From an uncultured Ruminococcus sp. (GTDB taxonomy: Bacteria; Bacillota; Clostridia; Oscillospirales; Ruminococcaceae), in the NCBI GenBank assembly GCA_937926145.1, contig CALANW010000110.1, forward strand, positions 1 through 35,133: a DNA stretch of 35,133 nt, read 5' to 3'. Both the position numbers and the translations under genes were made by a program. Of the stretch, positions 17,284 through 26,435 are shown in pieces; the stretch's first letter is position 1; the number at the start of each line of letters is the position of its first letter. Under the pieces are notes generated by a model that was not told the DNA's origin, made no database searches, and worked only from the letters and a program-made list of their open reading frames with translations.

Positions 17284-18138
17284 TTGGAAAATATAATTAT
17301 TGCGGAAAATGTTGAGTTTTCCTATCCTGCTGACCCCGAAAGCGGCGAAGAAGCAGCTCTTATCCTCAAAGATGTTTCAATGACGATAAAAAAAGGCGAA
17401 TTTGTGGCTGTTCTTGGGCATAACGGCTCGGGAAAATCGACAATTGCAAAGCATTTCAACGCTATCCTTACGCCTGTTAAGGGCAAGGTCTTCTCCAACG
17501 GGATAGATACATCGGACGAGAGCAAGCTTTTCGACATTCGCCAGCATATCGGTATGGTTTTTCAGAACCCCGACAATCAGATCGTTGCGACTATCGTTGA
17601 GGAAGATGTTGCTTTTGCGCTTGAAAATATGGGCGTTCCGCAGAAAGAGATGCGTGAGCGTGTTGATGATGCGCTCCGCTCGGTCAATATGTATGAATAC
17701 AAGGATCACTCGCCGAGCCAGCTTTCGGGCGGTCAGAAGCAGCGTGTTGCCATTGCGGGCATAATTGCGATGCGCCCTGACTGCATCGTTATGGACGAGC
17801 CTACTGCGATGCTTGACCCGAACGGACGAAAGGAAGTTATGAAAACTATCAAAAAGCTGAACAAGGATTTCGGCATAACGATAGTTCTCATCACGCACTA
17901 TATGGACGAGGCGGCTCTTGCTGACAGGATAATCGTTATGGACAGCGGAAATATTGTTATGGAGGGTGTTCCGAAGGACATTTTTTCGCAGGTGGAAAGG
18001 ATGAAGTCGCTCGGACTTGATGTTCCTCAGGTGACAGAGCTTATGTATATGCTCGGGAAAGAGGGACTTCCTTCCGACACACATATTATAAATGCAGACG
18101 AATGTGTTGACGCTCTTATGAAGCTTCTTGACAGGTAA
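17284..18138 (+). CDS. ecfA1: ECF transporter ATPase, EcfA1 type
   Basis: The 284-residue ABC ATPase has Walker A GHNGSGKST, a Q-loop at MVFQNPDNQI, the signature LSGGQ, and Walker B CIVMDEPTAMLDP followed by the H-loop LITHYMDEA. The NPDNQ Q-loop and length match EcfA1 of energy-coupling-factor vitamin transporters. The start is TTG with AAGGAGG upstream. The second ATPase and EcfT lie downstream, separated by a membrane protein gene. No substrate-binding S component is present, as expected for a shared group II module. Confidence 0.93.
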   Translation: MENIIIAENVEFSYPADPESGEEAALILKDVSMTIKKGEFVAVLGHNGSGKSTIAKHFNAILTPVKGKVFSNGIDTSDESKLFDIRQHIGMVFQNPDNQIVATIVEEDVAFALENMGVPQKEMRERVDDALRSVNMYEYKDHSPSQLSGGQKQRVAIAGIIAMRPDCIVMDEPTAMLDPNGRKEVMKTIKKLNKDFGITIVLITHYMDEAALADRIIVMDSGNIVMEGVPKDIFSQVERMKSLGLDVPQVTELMYMLGKEGLPSDTHIINADECVDALMKLLDR

Positions 18139-18166
18139 ATGACATCTTTTTTTGGGGGTAAAGAGT

Positions 18167-19021
18167 ATGGTTTTATCAATAGTTTTCACCGTGGTTTATT
18201 TTGTACTTGCTGTTATCTTTCCGCTGAGAGGCAGAAAGACGATGCCGAAAGCGGCAAAAGCGGCGTTTATGCTTGGACTTCCCATACTCGGTATATTCGC
18301 TTTTATACAGGAAAAGCTTGTTGAAAGGAAATATTCCGCTGCATTTTCGGACATAGACATAGACGACACGGCAGGATATGAAAGCATAAGGTCGCTGATA
18401 ACGCCTGCAGGTGATATTTTTCTGCCGATGTTTATCGGGCTTATCGGTGCGATCGCAGTGATCGTCGGAATGGTAAAGGTAATAAAATACCCTCTTTCCG
18501 AGGAGCTGTCCGAATACTCAAAGGAACTTACGGGTTCTCTTGCTTCTGACTATCAGAAAAAGTGTGCAGGCTACATTTCCTCTTGGGGAATAACCATAGC
18601 TGTTTGCTCGTTATTGTTCATAGCAGGATTTATCGTTTATTTTGCGCAGATAATACCGAAGCTCCCCGAGCTGCTTGAAATTGCTTTTGCGGCATGCATA
18701 GTATGCGGATTTCTGATATTTATCGCATTGTTTGTCCCTTTTACGTTTATTTTTCTTATAGCAGGTGCAGGATATGTTCTTTCAACGGCGGCTGTAATGG
18801 CTGTCATAGCCTGTCTGCCGCAGATACTGGGAATGATAATGTGCAGCTTCGGGTTCGGTATGTCTTTCACGGCGGCGGCTGTGATATCGATATGTGCCGC
18901 AGTCCGAATGAAAAGATCGGGCGAATACACCACGGGCAAGACTGCCCTTTACATAATCGGCTCGCTTATCCCGATAGTAAACCTTTTTACCCTCACAGCA
19001 ATAAAAAAACAATCGTATTGA
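18167..19021 (+). CDS. Multi-pass membrane protein between ecfA1 and ecfA2, unknown
   Basis: The 284-residue protein has about seven or eight predicted membrane segments (near 1-20, 29-45, 80-102, 132-158, 165-190, 193-215, 220-245 and 257-275) and a short cytoplasmic tail (KKQSY). The ATG at 18167 is preferred over a TTG at 18152 because the GGGGGT run lies at a suitable distance. I do not recognise a family, and I see no motif of a known S component, though six-helix S components diverge strongly. It interrupts the usual ecfA1-ecfA2 adjacency, and the 75-nt gap after it contains no visible terminator. Confidence 0.75.
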   Translation: MVLSIVFTVVYFVLAVIFPLRGRKTMPKAAKAAFMLGLPILGIFAFIQEKLVERKYSAAFSDIDIDDTAGYESIRSLITPAGDIFLPMFIGLIGAIAVIVGMVKVIKYPLSEELSEYSKELTGSLASDYQKKCAGYISSWGITIAVCSLLFIAGFIVYFAQIIPKLPELLEIAFAACIVCGFLIFIALFVPFTFIFLIAGAGYVLSTAAVMAVIACLPQILGMIMCSFGFGMSFTAAAVISICAAVRMKRSGEYTTGKTALYIIGSLIPIVNLFTLTAIKKQSY

Positions 19022-19096
19022 GCCGTTCCATATCAACTTCAGAAAACATTATCCGCTTAGCGTGAAATGTATTTCATTTGAAAGGAAAGTTCTTTA

Positions 19097-19969
19097 ATGG
19101 CAATTATCAAAACCGAAAACCTAACCTACACTTACAGCGTTGGAACTCCATTTGAAAAGACCGCTGTAAATAATGTAAACCTTGAGATCGAAGAGGGCGA
19201 ACTTGTCGGCATCATCGGACACACGGGTTCGGGCAAGTCAACGCTCATTCAGCATCTCAACGGACTTATCAAGCCGACCTCAGGCAAAGTCATCATTGAC
19301 GGGCAGGATATATGGAGCAAAGATGTTAAGCTCCGTGATGTTCGATTCAAAGTCGGACTTGTTTTCCAGTATCCCGAATATCAGATATTCGAGGAAACTG
19401 TTTACAAGGATATCGCATTCGGTCCTAAAAATATGGGACTTGATGATAAAGAGATAGAAAGACGAATTTACGAAATAACCGATCTTCTCGGGCTTGGCAG
19501 GGATAATCTCAAAAAGTCGCCGTTCGAGCTTTCGGGCGGTCAAAAGCGCCGCGTTGCTATTGCAGGCGTAATGGCTATGCAGCCGAAAGTTCTCATTCTT
19601 GACGAGCCGACTGCGGGACTTGACCCCAAGGGCAGAGATATCATTCTTGAACAGATAAAAGAATATCACAGAAAAACGCAGTCCACCGTTCTTCTTGTTT
19701 CGCACAGTATGGAAGACGTTGCGAAGTTTGCGACAAAAATTCTCGTTATGGATCACGCAGAGGTTTTCTGCTACGACACGCCGCCGAAAGTTTTTATGCA
19801 GGCTGATGAGCTTACGAAGATAGGTCTTTCCGTTCCGCAGGTGACAAAGGTTTTTCTTGCGCTGCGTGAAAAGGGCATCGACATTCGTTCCGATGTTTAC
19901 ACGACCGAATTCGCTGTAAAAACTATCAAGGAATACCTTGCAGGACATAGGAGATCGTTAAATGCTTAA
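19097..19969 (+). CDS. ecfA2: ECF transporter ATPase, EcfA2 type
   Basis: The 290-residue ABC ATPase has Walker A GHTGSGKST, a Q-loop VFQYPEYQIFEETV, the signature FELSGGQKRR, Walker B VLILDEPTAGLDP and the H-loop VSHSMED. The PEYQ Q-loop distinguishes EcfA2 from EcfA1. It forms the heterodimeric motor with EcfA1. AAAGG precedes the ATG. Its last 8 nt overlap the start of ecfT, which indicates translational coupling. Confidence 0.94.
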   Translation: MAIIKTENLTYTYSVGTPFEKTAVNNVNLEIEEGELVGIIGHTGSGKSTLIQHLNGLIKPTSGKVIIDGQDIWSKDVKLRDVRFKVGLVFQYPEYQIFEETVYKDIAFGPKNMGLDDKEIERRIYEITDLLGLGRDNLKKSPFELSGGQKRRVAIAGVMAMQPKVLILDEPTAGLDPKGRDIILEQIKEYHRKTQSTVLLVSHSMEDVAKFATKILVMDHAEVFCYDTPPKVFMQADELTKIGLSVPQVTKVFLALREKGIDIRSDVYTTEFAVKTIKEYLAGHRRSLNA

Positions 19970-20765
19970 GGATATCACAATCGGACAGTATTTCCCGGGC
20001 AATTCCGCCGTTCATCGGCTTGACCCGAGATTCAAGATAATAATAACCGCAGTTTTCATTGTTTCGCTTTTCTGCGCGGACAACTTTCTCGGACTGCTCA
20101 TAAGCTGTGTTTTTATGCTTATATCGTTCCTTATCTCCAAAATTCCGCTCAAACTTATGATGAAGAGCATAAAGCCTATCGTGCCTATCATAATTTTCAC
20201 GACAGTGCTGAACCTTTTCTTCCTTGACGGCGTAACGCTTTTCAAGCTTGGATTTTTGAAGATAACTTACGAGGGCGTTCGCACATCGGTATTTATGATA
20301 ATACGAATAATCGCGCTCATTATGGGCTCTTCGCTGCTGACCTATACGACCTCGCCTATCACGCTCACAGATGCTATTGAAAGGCTTATGTCACCGCTCG
20401 CGAAGATACATCTTCCCGTTCACGAGCTTGCGATGATGATGACTATTGCGCTCCGCTTTATCCCTACGCTTATCGAAGAAACGGACAAGATAATGTCTGC
20501 ACAGAAAGCGCGCGGTGCTGATATGGAAAGCGGAAATCTTATGCAGAGAGCAAAGGCTCTCACGCCGATTCTTATTCCCCTTTTCGTTTCGGCTTTCCGA
20601 CGTGCGGAGGAGCTTGCACTCGCAATGGAGTGCCGCTGCTACCACGGCGGCGAGGGCAGAACACGCTTGAAGGAACTCAAATCGACTGCGGCTGACTATA
20701 CTGCACTCGGACTTTCGTTCGTATTTCTTGATGCGGTAATTCTTATGAACATTATTTTCGGCTAA
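19962..20765 (+). CDS. ecfT: ECF transporter transmembrane component EcfT
   Basis: The 267-residue membrane protein begins with DITIGQYFPGNSAVHRLDPRFKI, a family signature, has several membrane helices, and carries the two coupling-helix motifs QKARGADM and ECRCYHGG that contact the ATPases. It links EcfA1/A2 to interchangeable S components. It overlaps ecfA2 by 8 nt, and truA follows after 11 nt, which is the common Firmicute order. Confidence 0.94.
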   Translation: MLKDITIGQYFPGNSAVHRLDPRFKIIITAVFIVSLFCADNFLGLLISCVFMLISFLISKIPLKLMMKSIKPIVPIIIFTTVLNLFFLDGVTLFKLGFLKITYEGVRTSVFMIIRIIALIMGSSLLTYTTSPITLTDAIERLMSPLAKIHLPVHELAMMMTIALRFIPTLIEETDKIMSAQKARGADMESGNLMQRAKALTPILIPLFVSAFRRAEELALAMECRCYHGGEGRTRLKELKSTAADYTALGLSFVFLDAVILMNIIFG

Positions 20766-20776
20766 AAGGTGAACTT

Positions 20777-21511
20777 ATGCGCAACTTAAAATGCACAATG
20801 TCATACAGAGGAACGGCTTATCACGGCTTTCAAAGCCAGAACAACGCTGTTGCCATTCAGGATATACTCGAAGAACGGCTGTCCTATCTCACTCACGGTG
20901 ATGTAAAGGTCAACGGCTGTTCACGGACGGACAAGGGCGTTCACGCGAACGAGTTCTGCTTCAACTTCAAGACTGAACACCCTATCCCCTGCAATAACAT
21001 TATAAGAGGGATAAATTCGCTTCTGCCCGATGATATCGCCGTTCACACCTGCGAAGAAGCCGATGAGGATTTTCACGCACGTTTTTCCTGCACGGGCAAG
21101 GAATATGTTTATCTTATGCTGAACCGACCGACCAAAGACCCTTTTACTTCCGACCTTGCACTGCATTATCCGTACAAGCTTGATGTTTCACTCCTTGACC
21201 GATGTGCAAAAAGCTTTGTCGGTACGCACGATTTCACATCTTTCTGCGGAACTGCGAACATTAAAGAAAACTGCACAAGGACAATTGAGTATTTTTGCGT
21301 ACAGAATGATGAAAGTTTTGTGAGATTTATTGTAAAAGGCGACGGTTTCCTGTATAATATGGTCAGGATAATGGTCGGAACACTTATCTTTATAAATGAG
21401 GGCAAGATCGCCCCTGACGGGATCGAAGATATCCTGAACAAAAAGGACAGAAATTATGCAGGAAAGACCGCAGCACCATACGGACTTTATCTGAACAGAG
21501 TCTTTTACTGA
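20777..21511 (+). CDS. truA: tRNA pseudouridine synthase A
   Basis: The 244-residue protein isomerizes uridines 38-40 in tRNA anticodon arms. The catalytic aspartate is in CSRTDKGVHA. Other TruA motifs are YRGTAYHGFQSQ near the N-terminus, FHARFSCTGKEYVY and GDGFLYNMVRIMVG. It completes the ecf-truA arrangement widespread in Firmicutes. Confidence 0.96.
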   Translation: MRNLKCTMSYRGTAYHGFQSQNNAVAIQDILEERLSYLTHGDVKVNGCSRTDKGVHANEFCFNFKTEHPIPCNNIIRGINSLLPDDIAVHTCEEADEDFHARFSCTGKEYVYLMLNRPTKDPFTSDLALHYPYKLDVSLLDRCAKSFVGTHDFTSFCGTANIKENCTRTIEYFCVQNDESFVRFIVKGDGFLYNMVRIMVGTLIFINEGKIAPDGIEDILNKKDRNYAGKTAAPYGLYLNRVFY

Positions 21512-21545
21512 TAATGGGGATATATGACTTGAAAGGAATAAAAAA

Positions 21546-22736
21546 ATGGCTGTAACTGATGTTTCCGATCTTAAAAAAAGACGGCAGAGAAAGAAATTTG
21601 GCCGCTTTTTGAAGAAATTCATCATAATTTTCATACTCGCTCTGGCGGTCGTTCTGCTTATATTCACAAAAAGCTCATGGTACCCGAAGCTTGACGGTAT
21701 TCTTACAAAAATACCCGTTGCCGAGAACTCGACCGAGCTTGCAGGCGGAAACTTCCCTATCGCTATCGAGGGCGGTGCAGCATATCAGCTCGAAGCTGTT
21801 GACAACGCTGTCGCTGTACTTGATGACTCACACTATTTTGTGTATGACACAAACGGAAAGAGCGTTTTCACCCAGCAGCACACTATGGCGAACCCGATAC
21901 TTACAGTTTCGCCGAAAAAAGCGCTCATCTACGACATCGGCGGCAATTCTTTCAGCCTTATGAGCAAATACAAGTGCATATACAAAGTTGATACCGACTA
22001 CCCTATTCTGCTTGCGAAGCTCAGCAGCAATGACAAGGCGGCTATCGTGACGAAAGACGATAAGTTCCTTGCGGTAATGAAAATTTACGACGGAACGGGC
22101 AAAAACATCTTTAACTACAGCTCGATAGAGCGCATTATCGATGTAATATTCACAAGCGACAGCAGCGGATGCTATATTACAACTATCGGTTCAAAAGACG
22201 GCGTTCTCGTTTCAAAGATACTTTATTACCGCTTCGACAAGATAGACTATGACGATCTCGGAAACCCTATGCCGATATGGCAGACGGAATATCTTGAAAC
22301 GCTTGCGGTTTCGGTAAGACTTTTCGGAAACAATAAGATAATTGTTTTCGGTGACAACTTATGTGCGACTTATGATACAGACGGACAGCTTCTTTCTACA
22401 TATCAGTACACCCGTGACCTTACGGGATTCGACTCGAACAGCAAGATCGCTGCACTCGTTTTCAACAACACTGAACAGCGAAGCTCCGAGATCGTTATGA
22501 TCGACAGCGAAACGGGCGAAGAAAAAACTTTCGACATGGATTTTATCGTAAACAGTATCCATGTTTACGATTCAGAGGTCTATGTTCACAATAACCGCGA
22601 CATTATCGCATACAATATACTTGGAGAAGAAGTTTCAAGCGTGGAGCTTTCGGAGGATTATGACGATTTCCGAAAGCTTGGCAGCAATGTTTTTCTCCTT
22701 GGATATGATACTATTAATAAAATAGATTTTAATTAA
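21546..22736 (+). CDS. DUF5711-like membrane-anchored protein
   Basis: The 396-residue protein has a basic N-terminus (KKRRQRKKFGRFLKKF), one membrane segment (about 24-40) and a long outside domain. That domain has repeated short beta-strand patterns (YDIGGNSFSL, FGDNLCATYDTDG, YDSEVYVHNNRDIIAYN), suggesting a beta-propeller-like fold. The overall look matches DUF5711 proteins of Ruminococcaceae; no function is known. It lies 34 nt after truA and 16 nt before the CvpA-like gene. Confidence 0.7.
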   Translation: MAVTDVSDLKKRRQRKKFGRFLKKFIIIFILALAVVLLIFTKSSWYPKLDGILTKIPVAENSTELAGGNFPIAIEGGAAYQLEAVDNAVAVLDDSHYFVYDTNGKSVFTQQHTMANPILTVSPKKALIYDIGGNSFSLMSKYKCIYKVDTDYPILLAKLSSNDKAAIVTKDDKFLAVMKIYDGTGKNIFNYSSIERIIDVIFTSDSSGCYITTIGSKDGVLVSKILYYRFDKIDYDDLGNPMPIWQTEYLETLAVSVRLFGNNKIIVFGDNLCATYDTDGQLLSTYQYTRDLTGFDSNSKIAALVFNNTEQRSSEIVMIDSETGEEKTFDMDFIVNSIHVYDSEVYVHNNRDIIAYNILGEEVSSVELSEDYDDFRKLGSNVFLLGYDTINKIDFN

Positions 22737-22752
22737 TCACTAAGGATCAGCA

Positions 22753-23613
22753 ATGGCTTTTATTTCAGAACATATACTTGACATAATTACGGTACTTCTT
22801 ATAATCATAATAACCTATTCGGGATATAAAAAGGGTATCCTGCGAATGGTAATATCTCTTGCAAGCTTCTTTTTTTCGGCGGCTATCGCAAGCTTCGTGA
22901 GCAATGTAACATACGAATATGTTTATTTTAACATTGTTCAGCCGTCGGTAATGGAATATATCGAAGCCGAAGCCGACAAGCTTTCCGAAGAATACTCGCA
23001 GGAAAAGCTGCTTGAAAAATTCGGCGTTAAACTTCCCGACAGTGAAGATGTTCCCAACATCGAAATGCCGGACTTGACGAATGAAGAAATAAGTGGTAAA
23101 CTTAACAGTATATTCAAGGAATACTGCGGCAGGATAACAGAATCTCTGAACGGAGTTATCCCCGAGGAGATACTCGAAAGTGCCGATAAATACCTTGAAA
23201 AGAACAAGATAAATAAGGAAAAGGCTCTTGAAGCGCCAGAAAATATAAAGGATTCCGCGGTGACGCTTATTGAAGCTGAGATCGTGCGTCCCGTTATGCT
23301 GCGAACAGTCAAAAATGTGATATTCTTTGCGGCATTTGCGGTCATTGGCATTATATTTTCAATGCTTCTAAGAGCGGTCAGGGTAATAAGGCGCATTGAC
23401 GCAATAAAAAAACCTGATTCTTTCCTCGGAGGAGTGCTTGGAGCGATATACTCGATTTTAACGATTACAGCAATTTCGCTGCTTTGCAGCATATTTATAA
23501 AGCTTACGTCAAACGAAAACTCTGTTCTGAACACAGATGTTATTGAAAAAACATACATTTTCAAACACGCGTATTCGCTGAGCTTCGTTCTGCTTACGGC
23601 TTTATTCAAATAA
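22753..23613 (+). CDS. CvpA family membrane protein
   Basis: The 286-residue protein begins with the CvpA pattern (DIITVLLIIIITYSGYKKGILRMVISLASFFFSAAIASF). It continues with a long charged, probably extracytoplasmic insert (about 65-180) and ends with further helices including FLGGVLGAIYSILTI. CvpA proteins are linked to envelope homeostasis and, in E. coli, colicin V export and purF; the biochemical role is unclear. It lies 18 nt before the ClpE-like gene. Confidence 0.8.
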   Translation: MAFISEHILDIITVLLIIIITYSGYKKGILRMVISLASFFFSAAIASFVSNVTYEYVYFNIVQPSVMEYIEAEADKLSEEYSQEKLLEKFGVKLPDSEDVPNIEMPDLTNEEISGKLNSIFKEYCGRITESLNGVIPEEILESADKYLEKNKINKEKALEAPENIKDSAVTLIEAEIVRPVMLRTVKNVIFFAAFAVIGIIFSMLLRAVRVIRRIDAIKKPDSFLGGVLGAIYSILTITAISLLCSIFIKLTSNENSVLNTDVIEKTYIFKHAYSLSFVLLTALFK

Positions 23614-23631
23614 AAGTTTGGAGGACACTAA

Positions 23632-25938
23632 ATGCTTTGTTCAAGATGTAAGAAAAGGACTGCTGTGGTATTTATTACGGCAATACAGGGCGAAGAAAAT
23701 CACAACGAGGGTCTTTGTCTTGTATGCGCCAAACAGCTTGGAATACCGCAGGTAAAAGAATATATGGATCAGATGGGAATGACCGATCAGGACGTTGAAG
23801 AGATCTCCGACGAGCTTACGGACATCACCGAAAATGACGACGGCGGCTTCTTCAAAAAGGGCGGAACGGCTGGATTCCCGAACTTTCTCCAGAACCTTAT
23901 GGGAGGACTTCCAAAGGGCTTTGAAGCCTTTGCAAAGTCTGAACCGAACGGTGAAGAGGACAGCACTTCGGACGAAACTGTTTCCGAAGAAGCCGAAAAG
24001 AAGAGCAAAGTGCCTCGTCAGAGAAAGATGAAGTCGCTTGAAACCTACTGCGACAATCTTTCACAGAAAGCCGAGGACGGCAAGCTTGACCATATCGTAG
24101 GCAGAGAAAAAGAGATCGCGCGCACCATTCAGATACTTTCGCGCCGTCAGAAAAACAACCCCTGCCTTATCGGTGAACCGGGTGTCGGCAAGACCGCTAT
24201 TGCTGAGGGCATTGCGCAGAAGATCGCGGCAGGTGAAGTTCCTTTCAACCTCAAAGACAAAAAGGTTTATCTGCTTGACCTCACGGCGCTTATCGCAGGA
24301 ACACAGTTCCGCGGTCAGTTTGAAAGCCGTATGAAAGCGCTTATCGATGAGATCAAAAACGCAGGAAACATAATTCTGTTCGTTGATGAGATACACAATC
24401 TTGTCGGAACAGGCGGTGACAACGAGGGTTCGATGAACGCCGCAAATATCCTTAAACCTGCCCTTTCACGAGGCGAGGTTCAGGTAATCGGCGCAACGAC
24501 CTTTAAGGAATACCGCAAATACATCGAAAAGGACAGCGCACTCGAAAGACGTTTCCAGCCTGTTACTGTAAATGAGCCGTCCGTAAGCGAGACCGAACAG
24601 GTACTTTTCGGCATAAGACAGTACTACGAGGAGCATCACAAGGTAAAGATCACGGACGAACTGCTCAGAATGTGCGCAGTTCTTTCGGAACGCTACATCA
24701 ACGACCGTTTTCTCCCCGACAAGGCTATCGACCTGCTTGACGAAGCCTGTGCTTGCAGAAGCATACGCAGTACGGAACTCAGCAAGCTTGATTCGGTAAA
24801 GAAAGAGCTTGAAAAGGAAGAACAGAACGTTGCCGAGATAGAAGAAGCGGCTGAACCGGATTTTGAAAAGCTTGCAAATGCAAAGGCTGAAGTTTTAAGG
24901 CTCAAGAAAGACCTTGAAGAAGCCGAAGCTGCTGCCGAAAAGGTCTATGTTACCGAAGAAGATCTTTCAACGGTAATTGAACTTTGGACGGGGATTCCTG
25001 CAAGCAAGGTTGTCGAAAGCGAATACAAGAAGCTTGAAAACCTTGAAAACAAGCTTCGTGAGAAGATAATCGGTCAGGACGAAGCTGTATCACTCGTCTG
25101 CAAGGCTATAAAGCGCACAAGAGTACAGCTTTCAAAGCGCCGCAGACCTGCTTCATTCATCTTTGTAGGTCCTACGGGTGTCGGCAAGACCGAGCTTGTA
25201 AAGGTGCTTGCGTCTGAGCTTTTTGACGGCACAGACCCGCTTATCCGACTTGATATGACCGAATATATGGAAAAATACTCGGTATCGCGTCTTATCGGTT
25301 CGCCTCCGGGATATGTCGGCTATGATGAGGCAGGACAGCTCACGGAAAAGGTTCGCAGAAAGCCTTACTCGGTCGTTCTTTTTGACGAAATTGAAAAGGC
25401 TCACCCCGATGTAATGAATATCCTGCTCCAGATACTTGACGAGGGCAGAGTTACCGACTCACAGGGCAGAACTGTAAACTTTGAGAACACTATCATCGTT
25501 ATGACCTCTAATGCAGGCTCGACCGACAAGTCAACGGGCATCGGCTTTAACAAGACCGAATCGGAAGTTTCCAAGGAAAAGTCGATGAAGGCACTTTCCG
25601 ACTTCCTCCGTCCAGAATTTTTGAGCCGAATCGATGAAATTGTAACATTTGCACCGCTCACAAAGGAAAACTACGAGAGCATCGCTGCACTTATGCTTGA
25701 CGAGATGAAAGATCCTCTTGCCGAAAAAGGCATCACGCTCAAATACAGCAAAAAGGCTCTTACAGCTATCGCAGACAAGGCGTTCGGACAGAAGTTCGGC
25801 GCTCGTGATATCCGCCGCGTTATTCGCGAGGAGATTGAAGACAAGGTCGCAGAGCTTATCATAACAAGCACAGCTGACCCATTCAAGACGATAAAGATCG
25901 GCGAGAAAAAGGGCGAACTCGAAATTACAACAGAATAA
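23632..25938 (+). CDS. ClpE-like AAA+ chaperone/protease ATPase with N-terminal zinc finger
   Basis: The 768-residue protein starts with a C4 zinc finger (Cys3, Cys6, Cys29, Cys32), then an acidic linker (to about 130), instead of the usual Clp N-domain. Two AAA+ modules follow: Walker A GEPGVGKT (181-188) with FVDEIHN, and GPTGVGKT with LFDEIEKAHPDV. A coiled-coil middle segment (about 385-440) lies between them. A GIGF loop after SNAG in the second module is the ClpP-contact motif, so it likely unfolds substrates for ClpP. The zinc finger points to ClpE over ClpC. No CtsR box was seen upstream. It is the last gene of the plus-strand run. Confidence 0.9.
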   Translation: MLCSRCKKRTAVVFITAIQGEENHNEGLCLVCAKQLGIPQVKEYMDQMGMTDQDVEEISDELTDITENDDGGFFKKGGTAGFPNFLQNLMGGLPKGFEAFAKSEPNGEEDSTSDETVSEEAEKKSKVPRQRKMKSLETYCDNLSQKAEDGKLDHIVGREKEIARTIQILSRRQKNNPCLIGEPGVGKTAIAEGIAQKIAAGEVPFNLKDKKVYLLDLTALIAGTQFRGQFESRMKALIDEIKNAGNIILFVDEIHNLVGTGGDNEGSMNAANILKPALSRGEVQVIGATTFKEYRKYIEKDSALERRFQPVTVNEPSVSETEQVLFGIRQYYEEHHKVKITDELLRMCAVLSERYINDRFLPDKAIDLLDEACACRSIRSTELSKLDSVKKELEKEEQNVAEIEEAAEPDFEKLANAKAEVLRLKKDLEEAEAAAEKVYVTEEDLSTVIELWTGIPASKVVESEYKKLENLENKLREKIIGQDEAVSLVCKAIKRTRVQLSKRRRPASFIFVGPTGVGKTELVKVLASELFDGTDPLIRLDMTEYMEKYSVSRLIGSPPGYVGYDEAGQLTEKVRRKPYSVVLFDEIEKAHPDVMNILLQILDEGRVTDSQGRTVNFENTIIVMTSNAGSTDKSTGIGFNKTESEVSKEKSMKALSDFLRPEFLSRIDEIVTFAPLTKENYESIAALMLDEMKDPLAEKGITLKYSKKALTAIADKAFGQKFGARDIRRVIREEIEDKVAELIITSTADPFKTIKIGEKKGELEITTE

Positions 25939-25944
25939 AAAATC

Positions 25945-25987
25945 GAGGGGACGGCTCTCATGTTGAGCTGTCCCCTTTACTTTTTAT
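25945..25987 (+). terminator. Terminator after the ClpE-like gene
   Basis: GGGGACGGCTC pairs with GAGCTGTCCCC (one G-U) around TCATGTT, followed by TTTACTTTTTAT. It closes the long plus-strand gene run. Confidence 0.85.
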
Positions 25988-26034
25988 AAGCAGAAAATTT
26001 TCTCAAAAAAATCGAAAAAATTTGAAAAAAGGTA

Positions 26035-26063
26035 TTGACATTTAGTATTGTATATGGTATAAT
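26035..26063 (+). promoter_or_regulatory. Consensus promoter of the Gly-Arg-His tRNA operon
   Basis: Perfect TTGACA (26035-26040) and TATAAT (26058-26063) are separated by 17 bp, with the first tRNA 27 nt downstream. Such strength is typical of stable RNA genes. Confidence 0.9.
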
Positions 26064-26090
26064 AAATAACGTTGTCAGGGAAGACACAAT

Positions 26091-26164
26091 GCGAGTGTAG
26101 TTCAATGGTAGAACACTAGCCTTCCAAGCTGGTTGCGTGGGTTCGATTCCCATCACTCGCTCCA
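26091..26164 (+). tRNA. tRNA-Gly (anticodon TCC)
   Basis: A 74-nt cloverleaf has acceptor GCGAGTG/CACTCGC, anticodon stem CTAGC/GCTGG with loop CTTCCAA, T arm GTGGGTTCGATTCCCAT, and an encoded CCA. It is first of three tRNAs. Confidence 0.97.
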
Positions 26165-26187
26165 CTTTTCCCTGACACATAAAATGT

Positions 26188-26264
26188 GCGTCATTAACTC
26201 AGCTGGATAGAGTAACTGCCTTCTAAGCAGTAAGCCACTGGTTCGAATCCAGTATGACGCACCA
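26188..26264 (+). tRNA. tRNA-Arg (anticodon TCT)
   Basis: A 77-nt cloverleaf has acceptor GCGTCAT/ATGACGC, D stem ACTC/GAGT, anticodon stem ACTGC/GCAGT with loop CTTCTAA, T arm ACTGGTTCGAATCCAGT, discriminator A and encoded CCA. Confidence 0.97.
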
Positions 26265-26268
26265 ATAT

Positions 26269-26346
26269 GGTGGGTGTAGCTTAGTTGGTTAAAGCGTCGG
26301 ATTGTGGTCCCGAAGATCGTGGGTTCGAATCCCATCTCCCACCCCA
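26269..26346 (+). tRNA. tRNA-His (anticodon GTG)
   Basis: A 78-nt cloverleaf includes the histidine-specific G-1 opposite C73. Anticodon loop is TTGTGGT, T arm GTGGGTTCGAATCCCAT, and CCA is encoded. The acceptor stem has a T-T opposition at 6-67, and the anticodon stem has an A-C opposition at 31-39. Confidence 0.95.
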
Positions 26347-26350
26347 CTAA

Positions 26351-26384
26351 AAACTGTTTAAACGAAAGTTTAAACAGTTTTTTT
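26351..26384 (+). terminator. Terminator of the tRNA operon
   Basis: A perfect 13-bp stem AAACTGTTTAAAC / GTTTAAACAGTTT with a GAAA tetraloop is followed by TTTT, starting 4 nt after tRNA-His. Confidence 0.92.
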
Positions 26385-26394
26385 ATATGTGAAT

Positions 26395-26434
26395 AAAAGC
26401 ACATCAATACAAAACTGTATTTGATGTGCTTTTT
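26395..26434. terminator. Second, bidirectional terminator hairpin before MITE copy 2
   Basis: AAAAGCACATCAATACA pairs with TGTATTTGATGTGCTTTT (one bulge), with A and T runs on either side. It can serve the minus-strand lipoprotein gene as well as back up the tRNA terminator. MITE-like copy 2 begins directly after its T run. Confidence 0.8.
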
Positions 26435-26435
26435 A

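Noticed and set aside
25977..26407. Minus-strand open frames across the tRNA genes (67 and 84 codons)
   Set aside because: They are produced by reading tRNA sequence in reverse; the tRNA cloverleafs, promoter and terminator explain the region fully.
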